A stretch of DNA of 64,000 nucleotides, taken from NCBI GenBank assembly GCA_037783545.1, contig JBBELK010000316.1, forward strand, positions 62,001-126,000. The letters are read 5' to 3'. The position numbers were made by a program, and so were the translations under genes. Shown here in pieces: positions 1 through 12,000 of the stretch; within the stretch, counting starts at the first letter, position 1; every line of letters begins with the position of its first letter. Source of the DNA: Henricia sp. BOLD:AAB3569 (taxonomy: Eukaryota > Echinodermata > Asteroidea > Spinulosida > Echinasteridae). Below the pieces are notes generated by a model that saw only the letters and a program-made list of their open reading frames with translations, was not told the origin of the DNA and did no database searches.

Positions 1-267
1 TTAACATGTCCATAGAACTTTAAGGATTGAAACAAAAGCACTACACGTAGAACACTTTCTTGACAAATTTCAAATTAGCATGCACTGGCAGCCTCGTTTC
101 AGATGCTGAGCCATTGTATTAGCTCGCAGGTCTTTCCATTGGCAAATGTTGTCACAAAAGACAGCTCAAAGACCCTCGTTTTCGATGCCAATCTGAAATT
201 CTTCTATTGATTCTTAAAGTATTATAATATTCTCAGCATTGCCCTGTCCCAGAAATGTCTGATTGTG

Positions 268-682
268 GGCGTGTTTGTTTCGGACGGATCCAGATTCAGA
301 TCTGCGCAGATCCAAAGTGAACTCGTTCACTTCGCGCACATCCTGATCGAGATCTGTGATCTGTGGAATTCTTCTCGAGAGAAGGTTCAGCGCTAGATCC
401 AAAATGGCGACGTAAACATTGCGAAGATGTTTGTGTAAGTAAAACCGTGTCGTTTCAGTTTTCAGAGGCAGCACACGATATACGCGATACAAACAAATTT
501 AGGCTGCTTGTTTATTTACGATGAATGTCGTGGGTAAAATTTGGAACAGAAATTTGACAAATTTGGTATTTAAATTGCAATTCACGTGACTTGACATGCT
601 AGTTGAGAGCAGTTTCGTTTGTTTCATGCGCGGTAAAACAACTCGGGATCTGGAGTCGGATCTGTCATGAAACAAACACGCC
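268..682. mobile_element. Non-autonomous DNA element with short inverted ends
   Basis: GGCGTGTTTGTTTC at 268-281 is matched by its exact reverse complement at 669-682, and both ends continue into a GATCC-containing stretch. The interior has several GATCT-rich palindromes. No coding capacity. Confidence 0.55.
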
Positions 683-905
683 TAATGACAGAATACGTAT
701 CATAATGCCGACTCCATTTCAAGGACTTCCCGCAAAATTGTAACAAATGAATAATGGTTTAATTAGTGAGATTTTGAGTAAAACATCAAAGCTATTTACC
801 GCGGTGGAAAAATTTCAACAAATAGGGCGCCAACTGGACGCTGTCGGATATACCGCCACAATAATTGGCAACCCGAACTCTTCACTTTCAAATGGAGGTG
901 GAGTT

Positions 906-1826
906 TAAAAAGACTATATACTATGCATTGACAGGATTCGTAAATGGATGAGTTCAAACTGGCTTGCTCTTAATGAAAGCAAGACAGAGGTTCTCAGGTT
1001 CTCATCAAAATTTAAGACGACTGTGTCCGCTGGTGTTCCTGATGAGGTAGTTGTGCGGGTGGGTGACAGTCTTGTTCATCCCTCCTCTACAGCACGTGAT
1101 CTTGGAGTAACATTTGACTCCACTGTCAGTATGAACGCTCATGTAACTAATGTTTGTCGATCGGCATCACATGCCCTTTGGAAAATTAGTAAAGTCCGCA
1201 ATATTTTGGATAAGGCTGCTACAGAAAAATTAGTCCACGCTTTTATTAGCTCCCGCTTAGACTATTGTAATAGTCTTTTGTTTGGCCTTCAGTCAACTGA
1301 AATTAGAAAGTTGCAACTCATTCAGAATTCCGCTGCTCGACTGGTTGCCAGGACTGGCATTCACGAGCATTACACCTATTCTTAGGGACCTTCACTGGCT
1401 GCCGGTCAAGCAGAGGATTCGTTTCAAAATTCTTGCCATTTCTTATAAAGTAATCAAAAATATGAACGCACCAGTTTATCTTACTGAATTGTTAAACCTT
1501 CGTGTGCCAAAGAGAGTAACAGGGCAAAGCAGTGCAATTTGTCTTGAACCTCCATCAGTTAAGTCAACTAGAACAAAATACTATGCAAATCGTGCAATTT
1601 CAGTTGTGGCTCCAAGATTATGGAATAGGCTTCCTGTGAATATTCGAGATTCCTCCATTTACGAGTCATTTAAGTCCTTGCTCACAACTTATCCTTTTAG
1701 GGATTTTTTTTTTGTTAGTGAGTTTCGTGGTGTTATTGTATTTCTAATGATTTTTTTGTAAAGTGTGCAGAGATATTTATGTTGTGCACTTTAAACAATA
1801 AATGATTAGATTAGATTAGATTAGAA
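906..1826 (+). mobile_element. 3' end of a CR1/L2-like non-LTR retrotransposon
   Basis: Two overlapping open stretches in different frames (948-1385 and 1282-1761) encode the end of a reverse transcriptase and its C-terminal region: NWLALNESKTEVLRF, SSRLDYCNSLLFGLQ, LQLIQNSAARLV, LHWLPVKQRIRFKI and APRLWNRLP, all typical of deuterostome CR1/L2 elements. A frameshift near 1370 breaks the reading frame, and the 5' part is missing as expected for truncated insertion. The copy ends in a short TTAGA-type repeat tail (1803-1826), the usual 3' end of such elements. Confidence 0.85.
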
Positions 1827-1829
1827 TAT

Positions 1830-2624
1830 TGCTGCTACGTGGTACACGCCGATGCTTAATAGCAACCAACAGTCTGGTTGCTGTATGCATCCTACCGTGA
1901 ACACAGTATTAATTATGTACTTCACACCCAGCACATGCACCCGGTCACATTACATTGCAACAGACATTTAGTCTGGTCATTTGGATACTCAGTGTGCATG
2001 TGAAATGAAATACGTCAATACACCAGACGCTATTTATGCGAAACACGAACAAGACTAAGTATAGACAGAATTTTGCGGTTGTTTGCCGTCAGTTATGCCT
2101 CGTTGCATTGTGCTGCATGGATACGTGAATATAAATACATTCTTGCATGGCAAACGTTTCGCGAGAAACGAAATCGTCGACTAGAGCATTTAGCAGTTGT
2201 AAACATGTGAAAAGGTTATATCGTAAGTAACGGATGTTTGTTTACATGCGCAGTACGATGGCTACGATGAATCGGTAATGCATATGTGGTTTCACGCCCT
2301 CTCGAGTCCGAGCGCTGAACTGCACAACTGGTGCAATTTATCATGTTCGGTCGTACCTAAAACGCGTGACGTAAAGGTCACAGCTACAGACGCGAGGGGC
2401 ATTGTGGGTTGCTTACTGCCAGACGAAAAATTAATAAAATAGTATGCTAATGCTTATATATCCTGCGCAAAAATCAAATTTACGCATTGAATGTGTACTG
2501 TTTGCAAAACCTGCCTTGCCTGCTGGAAAAAAATCGTTTCTTCGTTCGTTTACAAGAAGAAAAAAAACGTGACCTCGTGGTCACGTGTCGTAAACACTTG
2601 ACCAATGAGGGCGCAAACAAATTA
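1830..2624. other. Intergenic, nothing recognised
   Basis: AT-rich sequence between the LINE fragment and the DNA element at 2625. No convincing exon, RNA gene or inverted repeat was seen. Confidence 0.5.
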
Positions 2625-3043
2625 GCCTGGTTCCAAGACCAAAATATCCCGACTATTCTGAGATGATATTTAGGTTCGGCAACCGCCAGTAAACATGTTA
2701 GTCCGCCATAAATTGAAAAAAAGGAGGAATTCCTCCTTTTTCCGAAAGTTCCTGAAGTTACCCGAATGCACGACCAGACGTTACTGTTAATCGTCGGTTA
2801 GGATTCGTCGGTGTTTCGCCGCGTGTTTATTTAACGATGATGCAGACAGGGTTTGAATTTGATTTTTGATGCTATAATGGGCATGTGTTTTATTGACCAA
2901 ACATGGAATAACCATTTTCAAATTGTTATACACTCGTGCCGTAGCGCGCGCAGCGCGCTCTGAAAATTAACGGTTATGCGCACCTAAAAGTGAATGCATG
3001 ACGTAATGCTTAGTGTTATTTTAAACACTACGGTAGCCGGTCG
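2625..3043. mobile_element. Dispersed DNA element, copy 1
   Basis: Matches 26013-26408 in opposite orientation over its length: the GAGGAATTCCTCC block, GTTACCCGAATGCACG, ACACTCGTGCCG and GCATGACGTAATGCTTA all recur in order. It lies just beyond the receptor B stop and includes its candidate poly(A) signals. Confidence 0.6.
2889..2894 (-). terminator. Candidate polyadenylation signal of receptor B
   Basis: AATAAA on the minus strand, 194 nt after the TGA stop; a second AATAAA lies at 2826-2831. Both fall inside a dispersed DNA element (2625-3043) that has another copy at 26013-26408. Confidence 0.4.
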
Positions 3044-3087
3044 CCGAGATATTGTGCAACCGCGTCAAAGAAAGTTTAAGATAAATT

Positions 3088-6000
3088 TCATTTAGAGTGT
3101 TGTTGTTTGTTCTCGCCAGAACCTCCCTTCAGCCTTTGCACCTCCTGCCGAAGTAGTTCGATCTCTCGCTGAGCGTGTTCGCTGTGTGTGCTTTGAAAAC
3201 CGGTGTTGGCGTGTGAAACCATCGTGCTCTGAGCGGGACGAACGTCGTTACGCATTCGAATCTAAAAAATAAAATAAAAATGGTCGACCATGCGCAGTTA
3301 CATTCATTTCCATGCTTACGGTAGCAAAGCAAAAGATATGCCATGAAATACGTTTACCGTAAGCACATTTTTTTTTTGCTACATTAAACAAACAATCTTC
3401 GCTTACGGTAACGGGTTCCATGAAATTGGGCACAGGGCCCACTTTCATGGAACCTGTTAGCACAACAATTTGTTTAGCACAGAATTGTATGTCAAATTTT
3501 ATTTTTCAAAACCCAGTTTTGTAAAATAAAGCAAAACGATTTTGTGCTAAACAAATGTTTGTGCTAACGGGTTCCATGTTGAGTTAGGCTGCATCCGGAT
3601 TTGTAGCTTTGGCTGTGGCTGCAACAGCATAGCAATAGCCACAGCCAAAGCCACTAATTTGGATCCAGCCTATACTTCCGGTTGGAAGGTCGTTTCGACC
3701 AAGCATATAGATTGTGACGTCAGTAATCTTGGTAACCTATTTTCAAAAAATACCGACTAAAAGATCTCTTTAAGATTACCTTTGGTACGAAGACCACGCA
3801 GAGTGTCAGCGTAGTGGCGAGCCAGACCAGCGTAGCCACCAGGGCGTAGTGGGCGTTACGCTCCTCCAGAACGAAAGACACCGGGACGCCAACAAAGGAA
3901 AGTATCAAGACGTTGTACAGGCAGATACCTGTTGATAAATTGAAAGGTAAAGACAGAAAGTTCTTATCTTTCGTAATCTTGAATCTTCGGACACGCACCG
4001 CGCAAAAAGGTACACGAAGACCCAAAGGGGAGACTCCGGAAGGAAGAACAGAAAGTGTAAAATTAATGGTCTTACCGATGTATTTGGAATCATTGAGAGC
4101 AGGAATTGAGACCTTTCTTGTCTCCCAGGCTAGGAAAGCTCCAAACACCAATAGAAGCCCATCGATGACGTAAAAGGCGCCAATCCAATAGGTCTGGTTC
4201 CCTGACTCGCATATCATACGAATAGGTGTGTACACGATGTCGTCGTTTGTACTGTCAACCTACAGAAACATTTAAAGATGGATCGCAAGTTTGAAAACCT
4301 GTTACGATATGGCTTTACATGTGTCTCCAGGTGTGACTGAGGATAATACTGTGTGATAACAACATGTGTACAAGTCAGTTTATTTGAGGAAACAAAGGAA
4401 AACTGTGTCTATACTTTCAAGAAATTTAAAACAATTTCGAGCGCACGAAAGTAATTTTCTTACCACTTTTTCTCCTAGTTTCTCGACGGCTGTTACTGGA
4501 TCCACTATTTCCCACAAAATAAGAATCATTACGTCGAGAAGCACCAGAATTGCTACGCTGCTAAGAAGTAAGCTATCCTTCACCACCTAAAAAATGCCAG
4601 AATTGAAGTATTTATTTATTTATTTATTTTATTTTATTTTATTTATCAAGATACATATGTGGGTGGCGCCATTGGCAGCTGACGGCCAGAGACACCAGGT
4701 AATTCCCTTCTTCTTGGAAATCTTGCGCTACACAACACACTTCTTTTTAGGTTTAATTTGTAGAAAGATGAACTTTAAATCAAAAGAAAAAAGAACAGAA
4801 AGACGAAAGGGCAAAATTCAAAATCGAAAGGAATAAAAACAAACGTTTTCTTGTCAGGAAAATTTCTGAACATTGCATAAATTGTGCTATACATTTCAAT
4901 CGCCCTGTCGTACCGTTTTAATGACTGTTTTGTGGGTGAAAATCTTGTGGACTCGCCAGGTCTTGCTGAACATGGAGCCGAAGGCGAGGGAGAACCCGAT
5001 GGACAGACACCACGTCTTGGCCTGAAGAAAAAAAGAAACGTGCGGGAATCGAGTTGGCTTAACAGTGCATTCCTATAGACCGGTTGCAGCAGCGGCCATA
5101 TTGTGGACAGGAGCACTCACTTAACCTTGCACTACCTTGAGCAAACATCAATGCATCGTTGCACAAAGGTACTGTACATGGGGGAAAGTTTGACACAGAT
5201 TTTCCAGGGCAAACACAGACTGTCTGGCAGGCTACATATTGTTTGTGTACAAAATAAAGTGCCAGGCTCCATATGATTGTATACAAAACAAATACTGATA
5301 ATTTCGGGGGCTTTTACCGCAGGAAATCAATCACCATGCCATTGTTCAAGTTAAAAGATCTCTGCTACACACTTTGATAAAGGATTGTTCCTACCATGAT
5401 TTTTACACCAAATCCGTGTAATTTTAAAAACAGTATCTTGATGCGATGATGTATACAAACAATTATAGTGTAGTGCAGTCTGAAGAAAAATACTAAATAA
5501 ATCTACATGAACAGTGAAGAGTTTAGACAAATTACATGATTGGAAAACTTTAGAACTGGATCAACAGCATTATATTCTGATGTTATTTAAAAACAAAAAA
5601 ACAAAAAAACAAAAAAGCAAAAAAAACAGGACTTGTAGTAATTAATCTTTATTTATTCCTTATTTGAAGATCTCTATTTATTTCTATGTTTTGAAATTAT
5701 GTGTTTCCACTTTGAGTCGACAGGCTTTCAAGCAACAGTGTTTTATTATACTTTTGTCGGCCCTGGCCAGCTTGAATTGGGTAGTTTTGTTTCAGTTAAG
5801 ATTTGTTTATAGTATGTAAGGTTTGTATGTTTGCACGTTGTAAAATTTGTTGTTGAATGGCCGAATAAATAATAATAATAATAATAATAATAATTTAAAC
5901 TGTAGAATAATGTTGATAAACTGTCTTGTAGAAATTTCAGCCACATAGATGCAGTAATACTTCAGAATACCAATAAAAGAGCCATGCGTGATTTTTGTGT

Positions 6001-9000
6001 TGAATGGATAGTAAAAACAAAAACACCTTCTTTTGTCAATTTCTCCCATAAAGGTGTGCATTAAATCCAAACACATTTGTAAATCACCTTACACATCCAC
6101 ACAAAAGTGTCTGAGGTCACGAGAGCAGTGTCCACGCCCAAGAAAATGATGGAGACGTAGGCTAGCATTCCACCAATCAGCATCATGTTGTTGATGTTGG
6201 GACTCGACATTTTGATAACCCTGTGACCAATCAGAGCATCGGAAATAACCATTGCAACCTACAATTGGCGTTTTTAAGGAATGCCAAAATGGCTGCGCAC
6301 AACTAAACAAGTCCAACTGGAGTTTTATTTTCATATAAATTACCTCCCTAAAACACCATCCATGACAACAAGCATGAGAACTCCAAGTATTTTAACAGTG
6401 TTTTTAAAATAAGAAACAAGAATAATATTTTACCGTAGTTTCCTGAAATGGATATTGAAGGCAAGAAAACAGCATGCAATGGCTACTCCGCTGACGGCAA
6501 AGGATACGCCGGTCAGAAAAACGGAAATGTAGATAGTCTGGCGGTCTTCTCGTTCAATGATAAAGTCGATAGGGGGCTCACCATCTGACAAAAACAATCA
6601 TAGGCTGCATCTAAATTTATGGCTTTTGCTGTGGCTATGGCTGTTACTATGCTGTTGCTAAGGACTGCTATTGTCCGCCTGTAGCAACAGCCAAAGCCAC
6701 AGCCAAAGCCAATAATTCGGATGCAGCCATACATAGCAAGTTTGGTGCTACACAAGACCAACGAAAATGTCATCCTTTGTGTGTTGCCAAGGTTACTAGA
6801 AACCAGCGAACTTGGGCTTTAGCAATGGACGTTTCAGATTGCCAGCAATTGTTTATACGAGTTGCACTTACTTAGCACAGTGTCTCTAGTTACTCGCGGG
6901 TATAAGCCGTATCGAATAGCTCCCATCTTGTAGGGCAACTTTTGTTGTTTATGTTGGTCACGTCCCTACAAGGTGGCAGGTGTGTCTTTCTATAAATTAT
7001 ATAGGGGTCCAGCTTTGGTGTCCCCCGTTACATTTTACATCTTGTTTTTGTAAATTCAGGACACAATCTTTAAATACTTTCCATCTCAAAGAGTGTGTGC
7101 ATAAAGTACAATTCATACAAAATGGTTTAAAAGCTATTTTAATGATTTTTGTACGAAAAATAACACATATCAGGTGTAACGGGGGACACCAAATGTCACA
7201 CTTTTGGACCCCTAATTTATAGAAAGACCCAGGTATTATATACGGTCTATATACTTCTCCTTTAAAGATTAATACTTGGCCAGTAAATTGGTGTGAATCC
7301 GTCCCAGATGATATTCTCTCCTGTTTCGCCAGCTGGGTCCATTTGGCCAATACTCACAAAAGCATCACCTGCAATGATCCGAAGTGAAACGGTCAATGTA
7401 AAAGGCTTAACAGAACAATGGAAGCGCTGTGCTACAATATGCAGGGAACATTGTAAAGAGTTTCACTGCGCTGCTAAGGAAAACTGTCCTATAATATCTC
7501 CAGGAAACCGAAGGCAGTTTTAAAAGAGAACATGGTTTTTTTTTTCAAAAGCGTGTTTTTTTTTATCACTGCACTGCTTTATGGAATGGATAAATTAGTT
7601 TACAAAACATCGGTAGTTTTTTGACGATATCCTTGAAAATAAACGGATTGAGAGGGCTCAAACATGTGATCTGGACACGCCCTTTAATTATTAAACAATC
7701 TTTGAGTTTTACCTTGTATCTGATTGATCTGAATCAGCCCAATTCTGTCGCCTGAAGAAGTAAATTTCACTGGACCCTGCAAGATAAGAAAACTCGAAGC
7801 TATTGAATGGGAACAATAAAGGAATAAATTATTTACTTCCATGCTCCTAAGCCGGTTTTAAACATAATTTTTAAACGGGAAAAGTGTTTAAGATCGGTTT
7901 AAAGGGCCCCTTATTTAGGATTTTTATCAATGAAATCTATGCTTTAAAACCACTCTACTCAGTTAAAGTCATAAAATTCCTATTTGGAGCTTGCTTTGGG
8001 GGTTAAAACAAAGGTTTTTAGTTTTTATGCTAATGCAAATATGCATATTCATGACCAAGGTCACTATGTCACAAGAGGCAAACACAGGAAAACCACATTC
8101 AACTGTGCACAAAAGATTCCACTTTTTTCTCAATTTTCCTGAAACGTTTGTAATCCATGGCTGTTTGAGTTTGTTTTACATGTTGCCTGCTGTAAGCCAT
8201 GACAAAACTGGTGGTAGAAACTGCAGCAATTTGCCACAAGTCCAACTTGAAGTCTTATGTTTTTTCTTAACTTTTCCCTTCTGTCTTCCTTATGTGATGC
8301 ACTCCAAACAGCGCCCTCTGTCTGTGATTTATTGCAGTGAAATCTTCAAAGTTGAAAAAGGCCACCTTTTATTGATTTTACATCCAAACGAACAATAGTA
8401 TGTCTTTCTGAACAAGTAATCCGTCATTATGAAGCAAAGCTTAGGCACAAAGTTGTTTAGCATGTCACAGGCCCTTTAAGTCATAAGTTTCACCAATAGG
8501 ATTGCGTGAATTGTCTTCGGTTTTAAGATACGGCTTACCGTTATGCCCTTAAAAGATAGGTTACTCAGAACATCAAAAATTATGTCTACGGTGCCTCTGT
8601 CGTAAGCATAATCCTTCAACGATCTTGGAGGATCTAGAAAGGAAGAACAAAGTCAATAATGGAACAATGAAATCAATAGGCTACTGTTTTGGAAGTAATT
8701 GCTTCATTTTCTCAGTGGGGTAACATTTGGTATACATATGGGAGCATATTTTTCCCACCGATTGTGAGACAGCCAGGAGGACACTGAATAGTTCCTAGGC
8801 CAAACTTATATACAAGGTCCTGGAATCTCGACCAGCTGCTGTTTACTGCGAGGTCAAGGATCAAAGTATGTGATTCTGTGTGACTTTTATATCCAGACGC
8901 CCAGCCTTTTGAGTGTAACCAATGCCTACCCAACTGCCCGAGTCTCTTTTCGGTCGCATGTAGAGCCAACGCCGCTGCCCAAATCGTATCGTAGGAAAAA

Positions 9001-12000
9001 GGCGCTTCTTGGATGCCGATCAGTTTTTCTGGATCGTCCGCACCAGAAATCGCTTTGAAACGCTCCATAAATTGGCTCGTGGTCTGTAATTAGATGGAAA
9101 ACAACACACAAGCTCGTCACTGTGACTTCATAATACCTGTATTGAGATGCTGTACTGCGGCGCTCTGTGAGCGCTACGGCGCTCATCTGTTAGTGCTTTC
9201 CTACTTGTTTAGATACCGAGATAATTTATCTCACCAAGTTGACTTATAACGTGGATTATGTCGACTTGGCGAGATACTAAGTCGACTTCGCAAGATAATT
9301 TATGTTGCCAAGTCGACTTCCTAGATTTAATAAGTTCACTTGGCGAGATAATTTTTGTCACCAAGTCGACTTCCCAATTCTACTAAGTCGACTTGGCGAG
9401 ATATCTTAGGTTGCCAAGTCGACCTCCTGAATTCAACAATTAAGTCGACTTGGCGAGATATTTTATGCTGCCAAGTCGACTTCATAAATCCACTTCGTTT
9501 AAATACTTTGGTGAGATATCTTGCCAAGTCGACTTGACTTACATAACTATCTCGCCAAGTCGATGACATTGTCTGTTTCTGAGAGAATCCTGCAGTTAAG
9601 AGCTATATAAAAAAAAACTAACTTTGTTGGGTTTTCAACCCCATTGAACCTGCGTGGAAGGAGTTGATCATTGCATCCGCACGTCTTCTAAACAGCCCTA
9701 GTGGCGCACCCTACCTCCGCGGCTCTTAGGAAGACCAGTAAAGTCAGCCTTGCCACAAGGTGGTCATACGTTACATCTCTTAGCCTCTGTCAAGCTGTCA
9801 AAACTTAAAAATTAATTTATTTCAGTACAGAACGACAATCTATTTTTGAACAGTTTATTGAAATTTGCACAATTCTCACATACCATGCCTGCAAGAGCCG
9901 TTGTTCTGTTGACATCCGGCGGTAAGCTCAGACTGTGCACTCCAATATGATTGGCCACTGCAGTCTGAATTTGCTCCGGGGAACAGTCGATTGAATTATC
10001 TTGTTCTCGCAACCTATTCCAGTTGAAATATCCTGTTACAAACAGAAATTACACCATGGATATTGAAATAATTAAAATGCACCCAAAATGATGTTGTGAA
10101 TCACGAAAAACTAGCCGTCTATTAAGCAAGCATAACATAATACAAAGATAGCAAATCCCAATCAATGAGGAGCAACTTCAATACCGTGTCTATAGCTCAA
10201 TTGGTTGGGTGCCTGCACGTTAAACAGAAGGTCCGCGGTTAGAATCCCGATAAAGCCAGGTTGATTTTCACTGCATCCAGATTTCCCAGAGTTAGTTTCG
10301 TCAGTTCAGAAATGGAGTCTCATACAAATGCCAATCTCAAAGATTAATAAATTACATGCCGGGAAAGGTGTTTTGTGGGAAACGTGACGTAGTTGCCATG
10401 GAAACGGCAAAATAGAAAATTTATACCTGGTATAATCCAGACGTATTTGGCGCCAAAAAGACTTTGGTGGTAAGCTGCGCAGAATACCTTTATTGCTTGG
10501 TCATCATAAAAGCCGCCAACTATGATGCGAGCTCCGGATTTCTACAGAAAGAACAGTTATGAAGATGTAAAAAAAATTTCAAATCTCCAAATCTGCAAAT
10601 CTCTAATTTGTTTGGCCAAAAAGTTATCGCTCTGAAACCTGCCAAATTAGGTTTCAAATTAGCTAAATTTTCGAAAGGAGTCATTTCTCAGACATTTTTG
10701 AAATAGGCAATTTATTTCCTGAATTTGATCTTGACTGTTCATCCAGAAAATGAAATATGGAATTTTAAAATAATCAGATTTTGACGAAAAATAATCAAAT
10801 TTGTTTTGGCAATTAGCTCTGAAAACTGCCCAAACAGCTTTCAAACGGGCTAAATTTACGTTAGGAGTCTTTTTTAAGACATTTTCAAAAAAGGCAATTC
10901 TTTGCCAAAAAGTTTAGAATTATAATTTGCTTAAAAATTGCAGGAAATGTTCCTTAGAGCCCACAGATGATATTTCCTCAATTTTACCTTGACTTTTCAT
11001 CCAGAAAATGAATTTTAAAATAATCAGATTTTGACGAAAAATAATCAAATTTGTTTCCAACAAATCCATTTGTTTTGGCAATTAGCTAAAAAAAAATGCC
11101 CAAACAGTTTTCAAACGGCCTAAATTTTCGTTAGGAGTCATTTCTGATACATTTTCAAAAAGGCAATTTTTTGCCAATTTTGAGAAAAATCACTGTACTT
11201 AATTTTTGGCCAAACAATTTAGGATGCAAAAATTGCAAAAAATGTTCCTTAGAGCCCACAGATTATATTTCCTGAATTTGACCTTGACTGTTCATCCTGA
11301 AAATGAAATATAAAAGTTTAAAAATTTCAGATTTTAAGAAAAGAAATATTTTTTTGCCAAAAATTAAATTTTTCTTTTAAATTAGCTCTGCAAACTGCCG
11401 AAATATGTTACAAACAGCTACATTTTCGTTAGGAGTAATTTCTGAGACATTTTCCAAAAAGTCAATATTTTGCGAAATGTTTGAAAAATAATTGAAATTT
11501 ATCATTTTTGGCCAAAAAATATTCTCCAAATCTCCTGCATGTTTCGTCGAAGTTTTCTCTAAATCTCCTCCAAGTTTCCTCTAGATCTCGTTTAAATCTC
11601 CAAATCTCCTTCAAATCTCCAATTTCCCATATTCCTAATGAATGCGGTTTACAATATTACAGCAAAATTTAATTAATTACAGTTAAAACTTACTCACACA
11701 TAACATGTAATTACACATATTCAGCATAAGCAATTTCAAACAAATGTGTTTTAAACTAAATTGTTAAACCATCTAAAACCATTTAAAACCATTCCTTAAC
11801 CTTCATCCCTTAAATCATTCATCCCCATCTTTATCCCCCATCTTTCTATTCCTTTCGCTATAAATCTCAAATTCTATAAAACTTTGTGTCTCTAAATCTC
11901 TGTCTCAGTCGCTGTATCTATATATCTGGGATATCTATAAGTATCTAGGTGTTTACAATCTTACTCTTGTAAACATTTCTGAAAATAATATCTTGCATTT

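Noticed and set aside
3720-4235. Single long exon of receptor B covering exons 15 and 16
   Set aside because: The paralogue splices at the same positions, and GT-AG sites with correct phases exist; kept only as a possible retained intron.
5575-5630. CRISPR-like or regulated A-rich repeat
   Set aside because: A simple CAAAAAAA run in an intron of a eukaryotic gene.
9336-9569. Protein with STWQ repeats
   Set aside because: Translation of the GTCGAC tandem array in an intron.
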